Positions 7,829 through 16,743 of a stretch of DNA of 64,000 nucleotides are shown piece by piece. Numbering within the stretch: the first letter of the stretch is position 1; every line of letters starts with the position of its first letter. Origin of the DNA: CBDBJR01 sp965206445 (GTDB taxonomy: Bacteria; Pseudomonadota; Gammaproteobacteria; Arenicellales; Poriferihabitantaceae). A program made the position numbers and the translations under genes. The stretch lies in contig CBDBJR010000002.1 of assembly GCA_965206445.1 (NCBI GenBank), positions 496,001-560,000 of the forward strand. The letters run 5' to 3'. A model generated the notes under the pieces. That model was not told where the DNA came from and made no database searches. It was given only the letters and a program-made list of their open reading frames with translations.

Positions 7829-9130
7829 CTAGTGATACAGCAGGTTCGGCAAAAACAGCGACAAGGCGGGAATCAGGGTAATCAACAGCAGCCGAATAAT
7901 ATCGACACACCAAAACGGCGTCACACCGCGGAAAATGGTCGCGGTGCCGACCTCGGGCAGCATACTGGAGAGCACAAAAATATTCAGCCCCACCGGCGGG
8001 GTAATCAGGCTGATCTCGGTCACCACGACCACGACAATGCCAAACCAGACCAGGCTGTAGCCGAGGCTCTCGACCAGCGGAAAAAACAGCGGCACGGTGA
8101 GCAGCAGCATCGATAGCGATTCGAGCACACAGCCGAGCAGGACATACACCAGCAGGATCATCAACACCACCACCAGCGGCGCAAAGTGGGCTTGCGCCAC
8201 CAGGCTGAGCAGCGCATCGGGCAGCCCGGCGCGGTTGATAAAGTTGGAAAATATCAGCGCGCCAATCAATACCGCAAACAGCGACGCGGTGGTGCGCGCG
8301 GTGTCGGCAAGAATGTCCAGCAGACCGGACAGCGTCAGGGCGCGGCGGGCCAGCGCGATGATAAAGGCGCCGCCGGCGCCGACCCCGGCGGCCTCCGTGG
8401 GCGTAAACACGCCGGCATAAATCCCGCCCATGACCAGCATGAACAGCAGCAGCGTACTCCACACCCCGCCCAGCGCCGCCCACCTCTCGGCCCGGTCGGC
8501 CCTGGCCCCGCGCGGCCCGGCGTCCGGATGACGGCGAACCGTGTAGACTATCGCCGCCAGATACAAGACGACGCCGAGGGCGCCCGGAATCACGCCGGCG
8601 GCGAACAGCTCACGGATACTCTGCTCGGTAATCACCCCGTAAATCACCAGAATCACGCTGGGCGGAATCAGAATGCCGAGCGTCCCCCCGGCGGCGATAG
8701 ACGCGCTCGCCAGCGCATCGGAATACCCGTACTGCCGCATCGGCGGCATCGCCACCTTGGCCATGGTGGCCGCGGTCGCCAGGCTCGACCCGCAGATGGC
8801 GGAAAAACCGCCGCAGGCGACCACCGTGGCCATCGACAGCCCGCCGCGGTGGTGGCCGAGAAACGCATGGCAGGCGCGATATATTTCGTGCGACAACCCG
8901 GCGCGCGTGACCAGATTGCCCATCAAAATGAACAGCGGTATCACCGACAGGCTGTACTCCTGCGAGGTGTCGATCACCCGCCGCGCCGCCATCGACAGCG
9001 CCGGTGTCCAGTTGAAATCGGCCAGCGCGGCGAAGCCGACCAGGCCGACCAGGCCCATCGCAAACGCGATCGGCAGGCGCAAAAAAATCAGCCCCAGCAG
9101 GCAGCAGAATCCGATTAATGCCGCGCTCAT
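7829..9130 (-). CDS. TRAP transporter large permease (DctM family)
   Basis: A 433-residue polytopic protein with about 12 membrane segments and the DctM landmarks GVITPTEAAGVGA-like (GVFTPTEAAGVGAG) and GGTLGILIPPSVILVIYG. It forms the transport channel of a tripartite ATP-independent periplasmic (TRAP) transporter with the DctQ and DctP homologues encoded upstream. The position between the paa and homogentisate genes suggests uptake of an aromatic acid or related carboxylate; this is inference from context. Confidence 0.93.
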   Translation of the reverse strand: MSAALIGFCCLLGLIFLRLPIAFAMGLVGLVGFAALADFNWTPALSMAARRVIDTSQEYSLSVIPLFILMGNLVTRAGLSHEIYRACHAFLGHHRGGLSMATVVACGGFSAICGSSLATAATMAKVAMPPMRQYGYSDALASASIAAGGTLGILIPPSVILVIYGVITEQSIRELFAAGVIPGALGVVLYLAAIVYTVRRHPDAGPRGARADRAERWAALGGVWSTLLLFMLVMGGIYAGVFTPTEAAGVGAGGAFIIALARRALTLSGLLDILADTARTTASLFAVLIGALIFSNFINRAGLPDALLSLVAQAHFAPLVVVLMILLVYVLLGCVLESLSMLLLTVPLFFPLVESLGYSLVWFGIVVVVVTEISLITPPVGLNIFVLSSMLPEVGTATIFRGVTPFWCVDIIRLLLITLIPALSLFLPNLLYH

Positions 9131-9143
9131 CCGGGCCTCGGAG

Positions 9144-9659
9144 TCAGCCGCCGGCAGCGCGGGATTGCACTACCCGGGTGATGCCAAAGAGCAGCACCAG
9201 CGCCGCGGTCACCCAGCACATCGCGGCGATAAACCCGATCACATAGCCGACCGGAATGGCGAGATATTCGCTCAGCTCGCCGTGGTCGAGCGCGCGCGCG
9301 GCGAGGACCGCAACGCGCTGGCCCAGAAACCCCAGCGCGGCAACGCAGACCAGATGGATCACAATCAGCCGCACGGTATGCCAGCGCGGACTGAAAAAGC
9401 GGTCGAACAGGTCAACCACAATGTGCTCGTTGCGCCAGGTCACCACCGGCAGGCAGGAAAAAACGACCACGGCAACCGCGATCTCGGTCAGCTCGGTCGA
9501 GCCGGTGACGGGGCGGTTAAAGCCATAGCGCGCGACCACATCGACGCAGGTGAGGCACATCAGAAAAAACAGCGCCAGCGACGCGACCAGACCAAAACCG
9601 CGCGCCAGCCAGCCGGCCAGCCCGCGGTCGGAGTCGGTTATTGGCCGCGGTGCAGACAC
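9144..9659 (-). CDS. TRAP transporter small permease (DctQ family)
   Basis: A DctQ-type protein of about 171 residues with four membrane segments and the typical RYGFNRPVTGSTELTEI motif between the first two. It is the small membrane subunit linking the periplasmic binding protein to DctM. A GTG at 9659 is chosen as start because it lies just after the dctP stop and leaves a short cytoplasmic N-terminus; the frame is open further upstream inside dctP, so the exact start is uncertain. Confidence 0.88.
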   Translation of the reverse strand: MSAPRPITDSDRGLAGWLARGFGLVASLALFFLMCLTCVDVVARYGFNRPVTGSTELTEIAVAVVVFSCLPVVTWRNEHIVVDLFDRFFSPRWHTVRLIVIHLVCVAALGFLGQRVAVLAARALDHGELSEYLAIPVGYVIGFIAAMCWVTAALVLLFGITRVVQSRAAGG

Positions 9660-9682
9660 AGCCGGTCGGTGCCAACCGGCCC

Positions 9683-10699
9683 TTACAGCGAGCGGGCAAT
9701 CGCGCGAAACTCTTGCAGTGCCGCCGCCGCATCGACCCCGCGGTCGTTGACCCGCTCGACCCATTCGACGTCCATCCCGTCCGCCAGCCGCTGGAAATCC
9801 GCCTGCATCTTGTCGTCCGCCAGCACGATGGTATTGCCGGCCGCCACCGCGTCGCTTTCACCGACCGCATCCGCCTCACCCCAGGCCGCGCCGGCCATGC
9901 GCGAGAGCCGCTCGCCGGAAACGCGCAGCAGCGCCTGCCGATCGGCCGCCGACAGCCCGGCGACAAAGTCTTCGTTCAGAAAAATACCGAATGAGCCGAG
10001 ATACATCCCCTGCGGCAGTTTATACGTATACGGCGCCACCTCCTTGATGCGCAGGCTCTTTTTCACCTCCATCGGCATAAACACCCCGTCGGCCACCCCC
10101 TGTGACAGGATTTCGTACACCTTCGACCCCGGCGCGGGCACCCCTTCGATGCCCATGCGTTTGCCGATTTCGCCCTGAATGCCGCCGCCGACGCGGATTT
10201 TCCTGCCCGCCATATCGGCCAGCGACGTGATCGGCGCGCGCAGATGAATCTGCCCCGGGCCGTGGGTAAACAGGCCGGCAACGATCACGCCCCGGTGCTC
10301 ACCGGCGGTGGCAAAATACTTCTCGTGCACGCGCCAGTGCGCCACCGACGCGGCCTCCGGGCCGATGCCGTGCAGCGGCAATTCGGGCAGTTGGGTCAGC
10401 TTGAAGCGACCGGGCAGATAGCCGTGGTAGGTCCAGGCCGCCTCAACCGCCCCATCCTGCACCTGATCGAGCAGGCTTTTGGGGTGGCCGAGACCGTACT
10501 CGATCTTCATGGTGACCCGCCCGTCGGTCGCCTCCGCGATCCACTGGCCCCAGGTGGCGAGCACCACCGCGTTCATCGTGTGCGTCGGCGGCAGCCACGA
10601 AGCGACGCGAATGGTACCTTGCGCCAATACCGGCCCGGATGCGGCCAGTACCGCGACGGCGAAGCCGAACAATGCGGCGATACGTGTGTTTGGTTTCAT
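9683..10699 (-). CDS. TRAP transporter substrate-binding protein (DctP family)
   Basis: A 338-residue periplasmic solute receptor with a signal peptide (hydrophobic residues 8-26 ending in LAQG) and the DctP fold: ASWLPPTHTMN near residue 33, and GGGIQGEIGKRMG, the region that contributes the usual carboxylate-contacting Arg (KIRVGGG). It captures the substrate for the DctQM permease downstream. AGGAGAACAG precedes the ATG. The ligand is unknown; the aromatic catabolic setting makes phenylacetate-type acids plausible. Confidence 0.92.
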   Translation of the reverse strand: MKPNTRIAALFGFAVAVLAASGPVLAQGTIRVASWLPPTHTMNAVVLATWGQWIAEATDGRVTMKIEYGLGHPKSLLDQVQDGAVEAAWTYHGYLPGRFKLTQLPELPLHGIGPEAASVAHWRVHEKYFATAGEHRGVIVAGLFTHGPGQIHLRAPITSLADMAGRKIRVGGGIQGEIGKRMGIEGVPAPGSKVYEILSQGVADGVFMPMEVKKSLRIKEVAPYTYKLPQGMYLGSFGIFLNEDFVAGLSAADRQALLRVSGERLSRMAGAAWGEADAVGESDAVAAGNTIVLADDKMQADFQRLADGMDVEWVERVNDRGVDAAAALQEFRAIARSL

Positions 10700-10717
10700 G
10701 GGTCTGTTCTCCTGATG

Positions 10718-10830
10718 GGGTGAATGGGTGTATGGGTGAATGGGTGTATGGGCCTACCCACCGGCAGGCCCGCGCATGGAAGTTATCAAAGTGTTACACA
10801 AAAGTCGAATTTTTAGAAAAAAATGTAACA
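10718..10830 (-). promoter_or_regulatory. Repeat and dyad upstream of the first TRAP operon
   Basis: Two exact 16-bp direct repeats, GGGTGAATGGGTGTAT (10718-10733 and 10734-10749), lie between the dctP ribosome site and an AT-rich stretch that holds the inverted repeat TGTTACA (10792-10798) and TGTAACA (10824-10830). The dyad is a plausible operator for the TRAP operon, perhaps for the neighbouring MarR protein. No clear -10/-35 pair was resolved. Confidence 0.4.
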
Positions 10831-10896
10831 TATCGTCAAAGCCCGGCCTGACCGACGGCATACCGCCGCCGATTTTGCGCCCGGCTTGACCGCCAT

Positions 10897-11385
10897 TCAG
10901 CCCGGGTCGCCATCGGCCGCCTTCAAGGCCACGGTGATGCGGGTGCACAGCTCGGCCAGCTCAGCGCTGCCGCGTGCGCCCACCAGGCGCTCCAGACGCT
11001 GCTGCCAGGCGAGGGCATACGGGATAATTTCCTGCACCAGCCGGCGCCCCTGCGCACTCAGCTCGAGCACGGCAACGCGCCGGTCACGGCTGCTCCGTTG
11101 CCGGTGGATCAGCTGCGCGCGGCTCAGCCTGACCAGCGCCCGCGATACGCGCGGCTTGTCCATATTGGTGTGCTCGGCCACTTCCCACGCACACAGCGAC
11201 GCGTGGTGATTGAGTTGCGCCAGAATCCGCCACTCCGGAATCGTGATGCCAAAACGCGCACTGTACACCCGCGCCAGTGAGCGGCTCATGCGGTCGGCCA
11301 GCACCGCCACCCGGTAGGGCAGAAAATGGTCGAGCATAAATTCCGCCGGGGTGGCGGCAGGGCGGTCGGCCTGGTCGGGGCGCAT
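10897..11385 (-). CDS. MarR-family transcriptional regulator
   Basis: A 162-residue winged-helix regulator of the MarR type. The core ITIPEWRILAQL, EVAEHTNMDKPRVSRALVRL (recognition helix) and SRDRRVAVLELSAQGRRLV (wing) are classic. The start is taken at the ATG at 11385, which gives normal family length; upstream the frame runs through the intergenic region without similarity. It is divergent from the MBL/monooxygenase/hmgA operon and, via a 197-bp gap, upstream of the TRAP operon, so it is well placed to control both in response to an aromatic ligand. Confidence 0.9.
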   Translation of the reverse strand: MRPDQADRPAATPAEFMLDHFLPYRVAVLADRMSRSLARVYSARFGITIPEWRILAQLNHHASLCAWEVAEHTNMDKPRVSRALVRLSRAQLIHRQRSSRDRRVAVLELSAQGRRLVQEIIPYALAWQQRLERLVGARGSAELAELCTRITVALKAADGDPG

Positions 11386-11524
11386 TGGTGGCGTGGCGGT
11401 GGTCGAGGTCGGCGGCACGGTGGTCGGGATTATCGGCAGCAATGGATATGCGCTATTATATTGACTTTTATTTCTATCGAAACTAAATTTACACTTCATT
11501 TTTTCAACCCCCATCCGTGCGCCC
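11386..11524. promoter_or_regulatory. Divergent promoter region, MarR / homogentisate operon
   Basis: This 139-bp gap separates two divergent transcription units. The right half turns AT-rich (about 11445-11510) and contains an imperfect dyad around TTTCTATCGAAA (about 11471-11482), a reasonable binding site for the dimeric MarR protein. TTGACT at 11460 may serve as a -35 element for the + strand operon. Exact promoters cannot be fixed by eye. Confidence 0.35.
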
Positions 11525-12487
11525 ATGACCGACAAACCCTTTGCCTCATCCACCGACCTGGGTGAAAAAACCGAAACACTCGAGCTGCTCGACGACGGCA
11601 TTTACGCCCTCACCGCGGAAGGCGACCCCAACGTCGGGGCGGTCGAGGCGGAAGATTTCCTGATCGCCATCGAAGCGCGCGCCACCCCGCGCGCCGCCAC
11701 CGACTGGCTGCAACAATTGCGGCAGCACACCGACAAGCCGGTGAAATACCTGGTGCTGACGCACTACCACGCGGTGCGCGTACTGGGCGCCTCGGCCTTT
11801 GGCGCCGAATCGATCATCGCCCACGATATGACCGGGTACCTGATAAAGGAGCGCGGCGCCGAGGACTGGGCCAGCGAATTCGGCCGCATGCCGCGGCTGT
11901 TTCGCGACCCCGAGGGCATCCCCGGCCTGACCCACCCGGACCTCACGTTCAACGATCGCCTGGAAATCCCGCTGGGCGGCGCGCGCGGCAGCCTGGTGCT
12001 GGAGTATTGCGGTCGCGGCCATACCGCGGGCGACCTCTGCGCCTGGCTGCCGCAGCAGAAAATCCTGTTCGCCGGTGATTTGGTCGAGTCGGCGGCGGCG
12101 CTGTATACCGGCGACGCCTTCCACTTCGATTGGTCGTCCGGCACGCTGGACAAGATCAAGGCATACCACGCCGAGGTGCTGATTGGCGGGCGCGGCGCCG
12201 TCGCCCGCGGTCGCGCACAGGTGGACGCCGCGATCGAACAAACCCGCGGCTTTCTGCGCGATATGATCGCGCAGGTCGGCGCCGTGCATCAGCGCGGCGG
12301 CACGCTCAAAGCGGCCTTTGAAGCGGCGCATACGCAGCTCGCCCCGCAGTTTGGGCGCTGGCCGATTTTCGAGCACTGTCTGCCGTTTGACGTGCAGCGC
12401 TTGTGGGACGAGCTCGACGGCGTCGATTGGCCGCGCATCTGGACCGAACAACGCGACCGGCAGGTGTGGGCGCAACTGCAGGATTAG
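11525..12487 (+). CDS. MBL-fold protein with degenerate metal site, homogentisate cluster
   Basis: A 320-residue metallo-beta-lactamase-fold protein. The usual HxHxDH motif reads HYHAVR here (about residues 80-85), so the Asp and final His ligands are missing, whereas the later GRGHTAGD and FAGDLVE elements remain. It leads the operon MBL-monooxygenase-DUF2783-hmgA-fahA. A lactone or thioester hydrolase role next to the aromatic hydroxylase is possible, but with a reduced metal site it may instead bind one metal or be non-catalytic. Assignment to the fold is firm; function is unknown. Confidence 0.8.
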   Translation: MTDKPFASSTDLGEKTETLELLDDGIYALTAEGDPNVGAVEAEDFLIAIEARATPRAATDWLQQLRQHTDKPVKYLVLTHYHAVRVLGASAFGAESIIAHDMTGYLIKERGAEDWASEFGRMPRLFRDPEGIPGLTHPDLTFNDRLEIPLGGARGSLVLEYCGRGHTAGDLCAWLPQQKILFAGDLVESAAALYTGDAFHFDWSSGTLDKIKAYHAEVLIGGRGAVARGRAQVDAAIEQTRGFLRDMIAQVGAVHQRGGTLKAAFEAAHTQLAPQFGRWPIFEHCLPFDVQRLWDELDGVDWPRIWTEQRDRQVWAQLQD

Positions 12488-12497
12488 CGCGACCGCG

Positions 12498-14138
12498 ATG
12501 CCGCTCAGCTACACCAACCCGGTCTACCCCTATCAGCGCAGCCCGGATCAAGGCGCCGCCGTCCGCGCGCACCACCCGGTCATCATTGTCGGCGGCGGGC
12601 TGGCCGGGCTGTCGGCCGCCATCGGGCTGGCGTTGCAGCGGGTCGCGGCGGTGGTGCTCGATGACAACAACACGGTCAGCGTCGGCTCGCGCGCGATCTG
12701 CTTTGCCCAGCGCACGCTCGAAATCTGCGACCGCTACGGCATCGGCGAGCGCATGGTCGATAAGGGCGTGACCTGGCAGCACGGCAAAGTGTACTGGCGG
12801 GATCGGCTGGTGTACGACTTTGACCTGCTGCCGGAGGCGCAGCATAAAATGCCGGCGTTCATCAACTTGCAGCAGTACTACTACGAACAATACCTGGTCG
12901 AACGCTGCCATGAACTGTCCGCGGTGGACTTGCGCTGGCTGAACAAGGCGGCAAAAATCGAGCAGGACGACGACCGCGTCTACCTCACCGTTGACACCCC
13001 GGACGGCGAATACACCCTCAGCTGCGATTATCTGATCGCCGCCGACGGCGCCGGCAGCGGCATCCGGCAGGCCTTCAACCTGCCGTTCGAGGGGCAGGTG
13101 TTCAACGACCGTTTTCTGATTGTGGACGTGATTTTCAAACACCCCCTGCCGGCCGAGCGGCGCTTCTGGTTCGACGCCGCGTTTCACCCCAACCAATCGA
13201 CGCTGCTGCATAAACAGCCGGACAATGTCTGGCGGATCGATTTTCAGCTCGACGCCGACGCCGACCCGGACGAGGAGAAAAAAGCGCACAACATCATTCC
13301 GCGGGTGCGCTCGATGCTCGGTGACGCGATTGAATTCGAGCTCGACTGGGCGAGCGTGTACACGTTTCGCTGCCGCATGATGGCGCGCCTGGTGCATGGC
13401 CGCGTGATTTTTGCCGGCGATGCGGCGCATCAGGTGTCGCCGTTTGGCGCCCGCGGCGGCAACGGGGCGATTCAGGCGGTCGATAACCTCTGCTGGAAAC
13501 TGGCGGCGGTGATTCACGCCGCCGCGCCGCCGTCGCTGCTCGACAGCTACCATTGCGAGCGTGTGCAGGGCGCCCGCGAGAACCTGCTCCATTCGGCCCG
13601 TGCGACCGATTTTATGAGCCCGAAGAATGCGGTCAGCAAAGCCTTCCAGACCGCCGTGCTTGAGCTCGCCGGGCGCTATCCGTTCGCGCGTGCCCTGGTC
13701 AACAGCGGCCGCTTGTCGAGGCCCTGCGTCTATGTGGATTCGCCGCTCAATAGCGTCGATCAAGACTCCTTCGCGGCCGCGATGCGCCCCGGCAGCGCCT
13801 GCTGTGACGCCGACATCCGCATCGCCGGCCAACCCGGCTGGCTGCTCAACCAGCTGACCGGCGAATTCGTCTGCCTGATTTGTGATGCCGAGGCGGCGGC
13901 CGTGCGCGCGCTGCTGCGCCGCTGCCGCGGCCTGCGCTGCGTGGTGCTGGGCGATGCGCCGGGCGGCGACCGCGTAACGCGCATCGACGACCCCGGCGGC
14001 ACGCTGCGTGACCGCTACGATTTGCACGCCGGCGGCGTCTATCTGATCCGCCCCGATCAACACGTGTGCGCCCGCTGGCGGGCATTGGATGCCGGCGCCG
14101 TCGAGGCCGCCTGGCGGCGCGCAAAAGGACAATCCTGA
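12498..14138 (+). CDS. FAD-dependent aromatic hydroxylase, likely forming homogentisate
   Basis: A 546-residue class A flavoprotein monooxygenase (PheA/MhpA type, FAD_binding_3). It shows HPVIIVGGGLAGLSAAIGLA near residue 27 for FAD binding, a YLIAADGAGSGIRQ DG motif near residue 180, and GRVIFAGDAAHQVSPFGARG near residue 302. It starts at the ATG at 12498, ten bases after the preceding gene; the longer open frame upstream is a shadow. Because hmgA and fahA follow directly, the product is probably homogentisate made from a hydroxyphenylacetate, as in 3-hydroxyphenylacetate 6-hydroxylation. The substrate is inferred from context. Confidence 0.85.
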   Translation: MPLSYTNPVYPYQRSPDQGAAVRAHHPVIIVGGGLAGLSAAIGLALQRVAAVVLDDNNTVSVGSRAICFAQRTLEICDRYGIGERMVDKGVTWQHGKVYWRDRLVYDFDLLPEAQHKMPAFINLQQYYYEQYLVERCHELSAVDLRWLNKAAKIEQDDDRVYLTVDTPDGEYTLSCDYLIAADGAGSGIRQAFNLPFEGQVFNDRFLIVDVIFKHPLPAERRFWFDAAFHPNQSTLLHKQPDNVWRIDFQLDADADPDEEKKAHNIIPRVRSMLGDAIEFELDWASVYTFRCRMMARLVHGRVIFAGDAAHQVSPFGARGGNGAIQAVDNLCWKLAAVIHAAAPPSLLDSYHCERVQGARENLLHSARATDFMSPKNAVSKAFQTAVLELAGRYPFARALVNSGRLSRPCVYVDSPLNSVDQDSFAAAMRPGSACCDADIRIAGQPGWLLNQLTGEFVCLICDAEAAAVRALLRRCRGLRCVVLGDAPGGDRVTRIDDPGGTLRDRYDLHAGGVYLIRPDQHVCARWRALDAGAVEAAWRRAKGQS

Positions 14139-14148
14139 CCCAGCGACG

Positions 14149-14358
14149 ATGAGCGAACTCACACTACAACCGAATTTTTCCGACGCCGACGCCTTTTATG
14201 CGCAGTTGACGGCGCTGCATAAATCGCGCCGTGCAGCGGACAGCGAGCGCATCAACGCGCGCCTCATTCTGCTGCTTGCCAACCACATCGGCGATCAAAA
14301 TGTGCTGCAAGCCGCGCTGCAAATCGCCGGTGAGGCGCCCGTAGATGAGCGCCGATAA
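14149..14358 (+). CDS. DUF2783 small protein
   Basis: A 69-residue protein with the DUF2783 pattern (DADAFYAQLTALH, NARLILLLANHIGD). Members usually sit beside a flavin monooxygenase in aromatic-acid clusters, as here, and are suspected to be an accessory subunit. The start ATG at 14149 is ten bases after the hydroxylase stop, and the 3' end overlaps hmgA by 14 bp, so it is translationally embedded in the operon. No catalytic residues are evident. Confidence 0.8.
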   Translation: MSELTLQPNFSDADAFYAQLTALHKSRRAADSERINARLILLLANHIGDQNVLQAALQIAGEAPVDERR

Positions 14359-15652
14359 CGTCGCGCCGGCCTACCAGTTCGGGTTCGGCAACGCGTTCGA
14401 ATCGGAAGCGCTCCCCGGCGCCCTGCCGCGGGGGCGCTTCAGCCCGCAGCAACCGGCCTACGGCCTGCATACCGAAAAATTCAGCGCCAGCGCCTTCACC
14501 GCACCGCGCGCCACCAACCGCCGCACCTGGTTTTACCGCATCCAGCCATCGGTCGTGCACGGCGGCTTTACCGCGATCGAATCGCGTGCATGGTGCAGCG
14601 CGCCGATCCGCGATGCGGTGGCGTCGCCCAACCCGCTGCGCTGGGATCCGTTCGCGCTGCCGCAGACGCCGTGTGATTTTATCGACGGGCTGACCACTAT
14701 CGCGGCCAACGGCGACCCCGCGGCGCAAACCGGCATCGGGGTGCACGTCTATCTGGCCAACCGCTCGATGGACACGCGCTATGCTTACAACGCCGACGGC
14801 GAGCTGCTGATTGTGCCGCAGCTCGGCGCGCTCGTGATTCACACCGAATGCGGCATACTCTTTGCCGAGCCGGGCAGCATCTGCGTGATTCCCCGCGGGA
14901 TGAAATTCCGCGTGGTGCTCACCGACGCCACCGCCCGCGGCTATGTGTGTGAAAACTACGGTGCGGCGTTTGTGCTGCCGGAGCGCGGACCGGTCGGCTC
15001 CGACGGCCTCGCCAATGACCGCGACTTTGCCGTCCCGATCGCCGCCTACGAAGACCGCGCCGGGGATTTTGAGCTGGTGTGCCGGTTTTGCGGCGGCCTG
15101 TACGCCGCCCGGCTGACGCACTCGCCGCTCGACGTGGTCGCCTGGACCGGCAATGCGGTGCCGTATAAATACGAGCTGGATCGATTCAATACCATGGGCA
15201 CCGTCAGCTACGATCACCCGGACCCGTCGATCTACACCGTGCTGACCTCGCCCTCCACCACGCCGGGGGTCGCCAACGCGGATTTTGTCATCTTCCCGCC
15301 GCGCTGGATGGTGGCGGAGGACACCTTTCGCCCGCCGTGGTATCACCGCAATGCCATGAGTGAATTTATGGGGCTGATCACAGGCGCGTATGACGCCAAG
15401 CAGACCGGCTTTGTGCCGGGCGGCAGCAGTCTGCACAATGCCTTCAGCGCGCACGGCCCGGAAGTGGCGGTATTGGCCCGGGCCAGCACCGTCGTACTGC
15501 AACCCGAGCGCTACCGCGACACGCTGGCGTTCATGTTCGAGTCGCGCTACCCGATCGTGCCGACCCGGTATGCGCTGTCGTCGCCGCAGCGGCAGCGCGA
15601 TTATCAGCGCTGCTGGGCGGGCATTGCCCGGCGCTTTAACGGCCAGCCGTAA
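14345..15652 (+). CDS. hmgA: Homogentisate 1,2-dioxygenase
   Basis: The 435-residue enzyme opens the ring of homogentisate to maleylacetoacetate. The opening YQFGFGNAFESEALPGALP is diagnostic. The iron ligands are in place: H334 and E340 in WYHRNAMSEFMG and H370 in AFSAHGPE, the same spacing as in the human enzyme. It overlaps the DUF2783 gene and is followed by fahA. A maleylacetoacetate isomerase gene (maiA) is not seen next to it, so isomerisation must be provided elsewhere or bypassed. Confidence 0.97.
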   Translation: MSADNVAPAYQFGFGNAFESEALPGALPRGRFSPQQPAYGLHTEKFSASAFTAPRATNRRTWFYRIQPSVVHGGFTAIESRAWCSAPIRDAVASPNPLRWDPFALPQTPCDFIDGLTTIAANGDPAAQTGIGVHVYLANRSMDTRYAYNADGELLIVPQLGALVIHTECGILFAEPGSICVIPRGMKFRVVLTDATARGYVCENYGAAFVLPERGPVGSDGLANDRDFAVPIAAYEDRAGDFELVCRFCGGLYAARLTHSPLDVVAWTGNAVPYKYELDRFNTMGTVSYDHPDPSIYTVLTSPSTTPGVANADFVIFPPRWMVAEDTFRPPWYHRNAMSEFMGLITGAYDAKQTGFVPGGSSLHNAFSAHGPEVAVLARASTVVLQPERYRDTLAFMFESRYPIVPTRYALSSPQRQRDYQRCWAGIARRFNGQP

Positions 15653-15695
15653 CCCCGTCCGCCACGCTACCCCGCACGATCGCCGCCGAAGCAAC

Positions 15696-16715
15696 GTGAA
15701 ACTGGCCAGCCTGAAAAACGCGACCCGCGACGGCGCGCTGATCATCGTCAGCCACGACCTGACCAGGTTCACCCCGGCGGCGGACATTGCGCCGACGCTG
15801 CAAGCCGCGCTTGACGATTGGAGCAACCGCGCGCCGAAACTCCGGGCGCGGGCGCATGCGCTCGCCAACCGGACGGTCGCCGGCGTCCCGTTCGACCTGC
15901 CGGCGGTCGCCTCGCCGCTGCCGCGCGCCTATCAATGGGCCGACGGCTCGGCGTATGTCAACCACATCGAGCTGGTGCGGCGCGCCCGCGGGGCGGCGGT
16001 GCCTGACAGCGTGCACACCGATCCGCTGATGTATCAAGGCGGCTCCGACAGCTTCATCGCCCCCGGCGACGACATCCTGCTCGCCAGTGAAGCCTGGGGC
16101 CTCGATTTCGAGGCCGAAGTGGCGGTCATCACCGACGACGTGCCGATGGGCGCCGATGCGGCGCGCGCCGGGGCTGCCATCCGGCTGGTCATGCTGGTCA
16201 ACGACGTCAGCCTGCGCGCGCTGATCCCGGCGGAGCTGGGCAAAGGGTTTGGGTTTTTCCAGTCGAAACCGTCGAGTGCGTTTTCACCGGTGGCGGTCAC
16301 CCTCGACGAGCTCGGCGCGCACTGGCGCGACTACCGGCTCCATCTGCCGCTGCGCGTTGACTACAACGGGGCACCGTTTGGCCGCGCCAATGCGGGGCGC
16401 GACATGACCTTTAACTTTGCCCAGCTGATCGCGCATGCGGCCCGGACGCGCCCGCTGGCAGCCGGCACCATCATCGGCTCCGGCACGGTGTCCAACCGCC
16501 AGGACGGCACGCCGGGGGCATCGCTGGAACACGGCGGGGTCGGCTATTCCTGCATTGCCGAAGTGCGGATGCTGGAAACGATTCACCGCGGCGCGCCGTC
16601 CACGCCGTTCATGCGCGTCACCGATCGGGTGCGCATCGAGATGCAGGACGAAAACGGCGGCAGTATTTTTGGCGCGATCGATCAGCGGGTAGTCGCATAT
16701 ACGCCGCCGGACTGA
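15696..16715 (+). CDS. fahA: Fumarylacetoacetate hydrolase family protein
   Basis: A 339-residue FAH-fold enzyme of the bacterial short type. It contains an N-terminal FAH_N-like part, the acidic metal-binding stretch LDFEAEVAVITDDVPMG and the C-terminal GSGTVSNRQ and EVRMLETI segments. Directly downstream of hmgA it should cleave fumarylacetoacetate (or maleylacetoacetate) to fumarate and acetoacetate, the last step of the homogentisate pathway. The start is GTG at 15696; earlier codons in the frame overlap hmgA. It converges on paaK with a 28-bp gap. Confidence 0.88.
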   Translation: MKLASLKNATRDGALIIVSHDLTRFTPAADIAPTLQAALDDWSNRAPKLRARAHALANRTVAGVPFDLPAVASPLPRAYQWADGSAYVNHIELVRRARGAAVPDSVHTDPLMYQGGSDSFIAPGDDILLASEAWGLDFEAEVAVITDDVPMGADAARAGAAIRLVMLVNDVSLRALIPAELGKGFGFFQSKPSSAFSPVAVTLDELGAHWRDYRLHLPLRVDYNGAPFGRANAGRDMTFNFAQLIAHAARTRPLAAGTIIGSGTVSNRQDGTPGASLEHGGVGYSCIAEVRMLETIHRGAPSTPFMRVTDRVRIEMQDENGGSIFGAIDQRVVAYTPPD

Positions 16716-16743
16716 CCGGCGGGCCGGGCATTGGCCGGGCCGC

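Noticed and set aside
7818..8483. N-terminal extension of paaX into the TRAP permease gene
   Set aside because: The extra residues mirror the dctM sequence in another frame; PaaX similarity begins at the ATG at 7817.
12306..14162. 618-codon frame on the minus strand opposite the FAD hydroxylase
   Set aside because: Long antisense frames are expected in GC-rich genes; the product is Arg/Ala/Gln-rich without domains, while the + strand encodes a clear flavoprotein.
14264..15868. 534-codon minus-strand frame over hmgA
   Set aside because: It is a shadow of hmgA, whose catalytic residues are all present on the + strand.
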